From: Amoebophrya sp. AT5.2
Lineage: Eukaryota; Sar; Dinophyceae; Syndiniales; Amoebophryaceae
DNA: 22,279 nucleotides
Direction: 5' to 3'
Assembly: GCA_005223375.1 (NCBI GenBank)
Contig: RXOD01004440.1
Coordinates: forward strand, 1 to 22,279
This document shows, piece after piece, positions 17,309-22,279 of this stretch. The notes beneath the pieces were generated by a model. That model did not search any database and was not told the origin of the DNA. It was given only the letters and a program-made list of their open reading frames with translations. The translations under genes were made by a program, and so were the position numbers. Within the stretch, counting starts at the first letter, position 1; each line of letters opens with the position of its first letter.

Positions 17309-19255
17309 TCATCTTTTTGGCATTAACCCAACTGCCAGTGTCGGTTTCCCACTCCCAGAAATAGTCGCGGTCTCCCGCGTCTCTATGCAGAAGGTGTTCA
17401 GCGTCCGATACTTCAACAGGTTCTCCACGCTCCCGAACTCGAAGCCGTGGTCGAAGTTGAGCGCTTCTTCATCATTCCCCCCGTCCCCGATTTTCACCAC
17501 CTCGAACAACACTCCCCGCACCGGGTCCTCGTATTTCACGCACGGCGACTCCTCCGGCGACACGCACGGCCCCCCCACGCAGCGGAAGTAGATATTCTTG
17601 CTCTTGGCGAATTCAAAGTGGGCCCGCCCCTCGCCCGAGTGCAGCGGGTTGAACCAGAAATAGTCGTCCTGGTCGTTGTCACTGCAGGCGTTAAACCACC
17701 AGTCGTCGTATCCGATCAGCGTCCCAACGTTGATTAATGAGTTTGACCATAGAAAGTTGAGAACCTGCTGGGTCGAACTGTACAAGTCCACGTCGATGTC
17801 CACGAAGGCGGCCTTGTGGTGCTGGAAATTCTTATGTGGAAGCTGGTGCGAGGACGGGGACGCCGAAGTCCTCGACGTCGTCCCCTGACTGCTGTCGTTG
17901 AAGTATCCGGGCAGCGTTTCGTTGAACCATCCCTTGACGAAGTTCACGCCCGGAAACTGCGTTCGGAGTTCTTCGACCGACACCGTTGCCTTGTAGCGAT
18001 TTTCCTCGTCCCAGATCTGTTGATTGAGGAACTCCTCCCCCTGATCCACCAAGGGGATGCCCTCGAAAGAGTCGAAGGCGTGTGTGGTGAATTTCTCGGG
18101 ATCAACAGTTTTCAGAAGCGTGTTCACGGAGTCCCCGTTGAAAATTCCAAACAGGTACAGCGAGGCAGAGGATTTGGAAGATGATGTAGGAGGTGCTGAT
18201 GTGTCTACTGCGCTAGCTGGTGGTGGCGTGCTGGAGGCCGCGGTCGTGCTGTTCGAAGGGCTCGTAGGAGGAGCTTCTTCTGGCACGACGACACTAGCAG
18301 GACGAGCCTCCTGGTGCTGCCAACCTCCGGCACGCGCGATGGTTGACATCGCGCTCGATGGAGGCTTCACTTCGTAATTATTCGTCTGCATTTGGTTTTG
18401 GTTATCTCGGTTTCCTCCATCCGCCAATATGAGCGCTGCCGGCACCAAATCCCGCCACGACTTCCATCTATCGCGCCGCAGACACCACCCGCTCGTCACC
18501 ACGCCGTTCAGCAGCTTTGGCTCGATCGTGCTGAAGATGTGCACGTCGAAGCAAATCTGCACGAGCACAACCTGCTCCAACAACGTTTTCGTCGAACGCA
18601 GCAGCCCCGCACTTTCCGCAAAGCCGCCCTTTCCACAACGCCCCGGATGAAGATCATCCCTCCCGCAATTTTTAGCATTCAGCTCGTCCACCTCCGCGAT
18701 TTTCTGGATGAGCGCGTCGCGGATGCGGTAGCCGCAGCCGGTGTTTTCGTCGCCGTGGTTGGGGCAGAATTCGGCGACCGCGGCGTGCACCAGGTGTTGT
18801 TCGGCCACTGACCCGAGTTGTTTCAGCGGGAGGATGACGTGCTCGGTGTGGAACCGCTCCGCGAAGTGCGACGGCGTCACGACGATCGGTTTTTCGTTGT
18901 TGTCCACCGTGCCCTCCGGAATCACGAACCGGTGCTGCGGCTGCCCGCGGTCCTGCGCGACGACCTTGGAAGCGAGCACCAAGTCGAGCAGAATCCGCGC
19001 TGCCTCGCAACAGATCCCAGGAGAATGGGGAAGAGCCAACGCAGGGTGGTCCGGAATCAGCTCGCAGACGTTGGTGGGCGGAGCAGGAGCTTCCGATGTA
19101 ACAACTTGTTGCGCGCTGCTGAGTAGTCCCACAGGATTCAGAAGAACCGCGGTAGCTGCGGTGAGAGCCACCTTCGTCCACTTCGAGGCCATGGAGCTCC
19201 TCGCGCTGGGGGAGAAGTGAGGACGAGGACGACGAGCAAAAGAGCCGGTCACCAT
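17309..19255 (-). CDS. Secreted TylF/MycF-type SAM-dependent O-methyltransferase
   Basis: A single open frame, 648 residues from ATG 19255 to its stop at 17309. ATG 19288 and ATG 19192 (MASK, a typical signal-peptide start) are alternatives. The signal peptide is at ~23-50 (WTKVALTAATAVLLNPVGLL). Residues ~60-280 form a Cys-containing domain that I do not recognise. A Ser/Thr/Pro linker follows (~330-363). Residues ~365-520 show the macrocin O-methyltransferase (TylF) signature in order: YLFGIFNGDSV (SAM loop), AFDSFEGIP, FVKGWFNETLPGYF, AAFVDIDVDLYSST (metal/catalytic region) and GTLIGYDDWW. Bacterial members methylate sugar hydroxyls of macrolides, so O-methylation of a glycan in the secretory pathway is plausible. 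Its leader is paralogous to that of the gene at 12456-16439. Confidence 0.85.
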   Translation of the reverse strand: MVTGSFARRPRPHFSPSARSSMASKWTKVALTAATAVLLNPVGLLSSAQQVVTSEAPAPPTNVCELIPDHPALALPHSPGICCEAARILLDLVLASKVVAQDRGQPQHRFVIPEGTVDNNEKPIVVTPSHFAERFHTEHVILPLKQLGSVAEQHLVHAAVAEFCPNHGDENTGCGYRIRDALIQKIAEVDELNAKNCGRDDLHPGRCGKGGFAESAGLLRSTKTLLEQVVLVQICFDVHIFSTIEPKLLNGVVTSGWCLRRDRWKSWRDLVPAALILADGGNRDNQNQMQTNNYEVKPPSSAMSTIARAGGWQHQEARPASVVVPEEAPPTSPSNSTTAASSTPPPASAVDTSAPPTSSSKSSASLYLFGIFNGDSVNTLLKTVDPEKFTTHAFDSFEGIPLVDQGEEFLNQQIWDEENRYKATVSVEELRTQFPGVNFVKGWFNETLPGYFNDSSQGTTSRTSASPSSHQLPHKNFQHHKAAFVDIDVDLYSSTQQVLNFLWSNSLINVGTLIGYDDWWFNACSDNDQDDYFWFNPLHSGEGRAHFEFAKSKNIYFRCVGGPCVSPEESPCVKYEDPVRGVLFEVVKIGDGGNDEEALNFDHGFEFGSVENLLKYRTLNTFCIETRETATISGSGKPTLAVGLMPKR

Positions 19256-19518
19256 TTTAGATGCCAGATCACTCGTTTTGTTTTTCATACATCTGTGACG
19301 AGACCAGGCTGCAGAGCTGCACGGGAGCGATAAGCAATTACTTCGATCAGGTTGCCAGCATTGTGTCGGTTCTTCGGCTCTACGACTAAAAAACTGCTCT
19401 AGCGTGCGCCTGCGTCCACCGTCGTCGCGTCGCGTGATCCAAATTAGATGCTGAATCTTACGACCACTCACACTCTGTACTATTTTTATTGTTCCATCGG
19501 GTCCGATTCAAGTTTCCA
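19256..19518. other. Short intergenic region and leader DNA
   Basis: Begins with leader DNA homologous to that of the neighbouring fusion gene (GCCAGATCACTCGTTTTGTT). The rest is open in frame with the methyltransferase up to 19471 but has no coding character. No other signal seen. Confidence 0.4.
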
Positions 19519-21488
19519 TCAGGTCGGCCAGTAAAGCTGTTTTTTTGCGTTCACAAACTGCTTGCCTCCGCAGGTGTAGTTTTTCTCCCGGAATTCGGTG
19601 ATTGGGTATCGAAAACGCGGAAAACGAATTTCTTTTCTGCTCCCCCCCTCCTCCGACCACTCCGTGTGCAGAACGGCGTGTGGCAGCGTTTTTCTGTCCA
19701 GCTCCGTGATCCATTCCGGTGCGTGCCTGTCTGGGTAGCCAAAATGCAGGTATTTCGTCCGTCCATCCGCGTCCAAAACGCTGTACTTCGCTCGCAGCGG
19801 CGCGAGTTCATACTTCGTGACGTTGCGCAAGTGAAACAGCTCCCAGCTCAGCACGTTCTCCGGATCGTGCTGATGGGCCGCGAAGCGGTAGGCCTTGCCA
19901 AACGGCGCCGCGAAGAACTTCCGCGAAGTAACAGTGGGGACTTTCACCGCAAAGAAGTTGTCGTCGACGATCGGCGACCGTCTCCGGCACCGCATAACCT
20001 GCGTGAGGCCGTGTCGCGTCCGAAACGACCGCGCATGTTCTACATTTCGATCAAGTCCCACGGCATCCAGATTGGTGCCAACATACATCAGGGACCCCCT
20101 AGTACTTTTTTCCTCGTCGAGTTTGATAACCGTTTTTCCGCGACTTTTATCCGACTTCGCTGGGTCCGGGGCGGGGTGTCGAGCAGGTCCAGAAGTGCGC
20201 AGCGCCCCCTCTGGCACCGTTAGGGTGCCTGGACGCGCAAACTGCACGGCCAGAGATGAACTTTTTTGACCATCTTCCGGGGGAAAAATTTCCTCCGGCA
20301 ACGGCCAGTCCGATTTCCACACAGCGTCGGGACGAACGATGTACAGCGTGCTCGTCGTGGAGGTCCCCCCCTCGTGCTGCTGGAGATGAAGCTGGTTGTA
20401 ACTCGCGGCTTTTCCGCACAGCTGTAGCTTGTGGAAAGAGCGGCACGGCCCCAAATTGGGTGCTGGTCTCCACTGAACCCAGGGGTATAGTTTGCATTCT
20501 TCCTCAGCGTCCTCAATTAAGACAGCTTTCACGAACGGCTCGGTCAGGTTTTTTCGTTAGAAAAGTCCAAGATGCTAGCAGAGTTCCTCTAAATACACCC
20601 AGAACACGACAGCATTTCGAGCGTCGACGGGGAAATCGCAGAGTTCTAGCGACCTCGATATCCGGCACGAAGACGAAATAGCAAAAAGCAAACGTGGTCG
20701 CATCACCTGAAAAAAGGGACTTCGTGACAACGCGCCATGCCTGCGGTCGTGTAATACGTATCACAGCACTAGCACAGTATGATGCGAAAAAAAAGTGCGC
20801 GCTATGCCGCCATGTAATGGCGATGGTATCTTCCTGGCACCAAAAATCGCGGAACCGCCACAGATTTTGTGTCATCAGCGGGTGAGGGGGTCAGACACAG
20901 GAACCAAGACAGGAAACTGGGAGCAGGAGGCAGCTGGAATTGTAGTAGTAGGCACCCTGGCGGAAGGAACCTGCCGTATTTCGGGGCGTATTTTGGGTGT
21001 ATTTTTGGCCTTGTCGTTAGCATCTATGGGTCTTCCTAATTTCGCAGTTGCTGGAGCAGCGGCCTCCGTCCACCCACCTCAGCTTCCTCGTCGTGAAGGA
21101 GATACCCGACTTCCTCTCGCGAGACCACGAAGAATACGTGCACGGGGGTGCCGCGGCCAACAGATTTCTCCTGTAGTCGTCGTAGCGTCCGGATCAGGGA
21201 ATCCCGCACCCCGGCACGCGAAAGAAAGGCCCGCAGAGCCCCCTTCACGCAGACCGCAATGTTGCTCGTCCTCTCGCCGGGCGGTCGTTGAAGAAGATCC
21301 TCGTCACCGCTGTGGAGTTCGCGTACTTGTTTTTCGCTATGATCCCAATACTCCTGGACTTTGGCAGTGTAGGCGAGCGCGTCAGCAGCCGACCAGGAAG
21401 CAACAGGTTCTACTTTCAGGTCGAAGCGCTCAGCTTCCGTAAACTGCAGGGGAATGATAAGCAGCAATAAACGTCGACATATTTTCAT
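19519..21488 (-). CDS. Secreted glycosyltransferase-like protein, two exons
   Basis: Exon 1 is 21488-21040 and exon 2 is 20551-19519: 1482 bases, or 493 residues plus stop. The start is ATG 21488 because it opens a clear signal peptide (MKICRRLLLLIIPLQF). The frame continues upstream without an ATG. Residues ~76-89 (NIAVCVKGALRAFL) and ~116-123 (VHVFFVVS) resemble the first strands of a protist/algal glycosyltransferase-like family that reads 'IAVC.SG.LR...D.F'. Residues ~220-228 (YIVRPDAVW) and ~345-353 (VDDNFFAVK) match that family's later 'RPD..W' and 'DD.FA' motifs. The family name and donor sugar are not certain. Removing the intron at its CGAAA duplication reads LLQQLRKNLTEPFVKAVLIED, a smooth junction. 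It lies next to two other signal-bearing sugar-modifying proteins on the same strand. Confidence 0.72.
20552..21039 (-). mobile_element. Introner-like intron of the glycosyltransferase-like gene (488 bp, TSD CGAAA)
   Basis: The two ends are imperfect inverted repeats of about 45 bases, both starting TTAG on reading inward. They share AGATGCTA and a perfect inner AAATACACCC (20591-20600 inverted at 20995-21004). CGAAA occurs at the end of exon 1 (21044-21040) and at the end of the intron (20556-20552). Removing the element and one CGAAA gives CTG CGA AAA AAC CTG, in frame. No sliding of the boundary gives GT-AG. A canonical alternative (GAG|GTGGGT to ACCGAG|CCG) is also in phase but would delete the LLQQLRKNLTE stretch. 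Confidence 0.65.
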
Positions 21489-22279
21489 TCCCTTTCTTCG
21501 CCAACGATACTTCTTGACGCACGGATCTGAACACGTATCAAGAAGCAAGTCGCTTCCTCCACTCGGAAACCTGGAGCGGAAATCAGCTCGGCGGTCGTGC
21601 CACGTCTTCCACGAACCAAAAAGGATGAAGAAGCACACAGGAAGAGGAACAGCCACTGACCTAGCGAAATCCAAGACGACAAGTGGAGGCAGTAGAACAC
21701 CACGGCCTCCACGTTTAAAGCAGGAGCACGATTTTGCTTTGCGCCTCGAGATGGAGCCGACGCCGCAGCATGCTAGTTCTTGGAGATTTAGCTCGGAGCT
21801 GGTCTGAAATGAGAGCTTTCTTCATAATCTAGTGGGCCGAACAAGAGTGTATATTTCTGATCCTGACGGTGACGTCTTCTTGGTCAGGCACCTTCACTTT
21901 CAACAGGCAATCGGACTCCGTTTTTCCCTCTTCCCTTCGTACACGTAGGATCAATCTTCTATCACTTTACAACTTACTCGTGGTCTATACTGATTACTGC
22001 TCTTACTCTTACACTTAGATAGTACTCTACTTTCTTATAAGTAAGTACGTTGAGAATCATGTTCAGTTCTTTCATGAAGAACTTTTGATGATGTGCGGGA
22101 ACGGGTCGTGCACCAGCATAGCTATACGCAGACGCACTTACCGTCTGCGTCTGAGTCATACTACAAAGAACATAAGTAGGTTGGTATAAACAAAAAGCAA
22201 AAGGTTTGTACCTAAAAATGTTTACTATCTAGGTCAAAACCACGCCATGTGTTGGTTGTAGTCAGGTCGCCACAACCCG
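21489..22279. other. Upstream region of the glycosyltransferase-like gene, AT-richer toward the right edge
   Basis: 21489-21970 shows no supported gene; the open frame above ATG 21488 has no coding character. From about 21940 the sequence is clearly more AT-rich than the rest of the window. It carries a weak ORF and a GTAAGT word inside a CGCAGACG...CGTCTGCG hairpin (22127-22149). Confidence 0.3.
21974..22159 (-). CDS. Weak small ORF, possibly the first exon(s) of a gene
   Basis: ATG 22159 opens MTQTQT followed at once by GTAAGTGCG. An inverted near-copy (GTAAGTACG, 22041-22049) lies about 90 bases further on, and the frame then continues YKKVEYYLSVRVRAVISIDHE to TAA 21974. It could be a small coding exon split by a ~100-bp introner-like element, a 5' UTR, or chance. 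The AT-rich composition argues against a typical gene of this genome. Confidence 0.22.
   Translation of the reverse strand: MTQTQTVSASAYSYAGARPVPAHHQKFFMKELNMILNVLTYKKVEYYLSVRVRAVISIDHE

Overview
This window looks like nuclear DNA of a gene-dense protist, most likely an alveolate. My best guess is a syndinian dinoflagellate of the Amoebophrya type; this is inference from style, not from a marker gene. The grounds are: every gene I can support lies on the minus strand, as in unidirectional dinoflagellate-type clusters; coding regions are GC-rich at third positions with long Ser/Thr/Gly/Asp linkers; there are no bacterial operon or ribosome-binding-site signals; and at least four introns look like insertion elements with terminal inverted repeats. 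Two of those four also have clear 5-bp target duplications. Introns of this 'introner element' kind have been described in Amoebophrya.

Layout, left to right (all genes minus strand, so transcription runs leftward). 1-1263: the start of a hypothetical protein that runs off the left edge. 1659-1973: a possible small charged ORF. 2387-3134: a hypothetical gene with a frame break at a 4-bp tandem duplication. 3665-6824: a four-exon gene for a ~680-residue, about seven-pass membrane protein, split by three introner-like introns. 7757-9287: an acidic low-complexity hypothetical protein that probably lacks its first exon. 9441-11993: an 850-residue hypothetical protein. 12456-16439: a large secretory-pathway protein fusing a METTL24-like (Methyltransf_22) domain to a fucosyltransferase-like glycosyltransferase domain. 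17309-19255: a secreted TylF/MycF-type O-methyltransferase. 19519-21488: a secreted glycosyltransferase-like protein split by one introner-like intron. 21974-22159: a weak ORF in an AT-richer stretch.

The three right-hand genes (12456-21488) all have N-terminal signal sequences, and each carries a sugar-handling or O-methylating domain. Two of them share a homologous leader that includes DNA upstream of the signal peptide. Together they suggest a locus for making or methyl-capping glycans in the Golgi or at the cell surface. That is inference; no substrate is visible.

The most unusual structural signals are: (1) introns whose removal at the target-site duplication restores the reading frame with no GT-AG borders; (2) three long, perfect or near-perfect inverted repeats inside open coding sequence; (3) a ~150-bp repeat present upstream of two unrelated genes.
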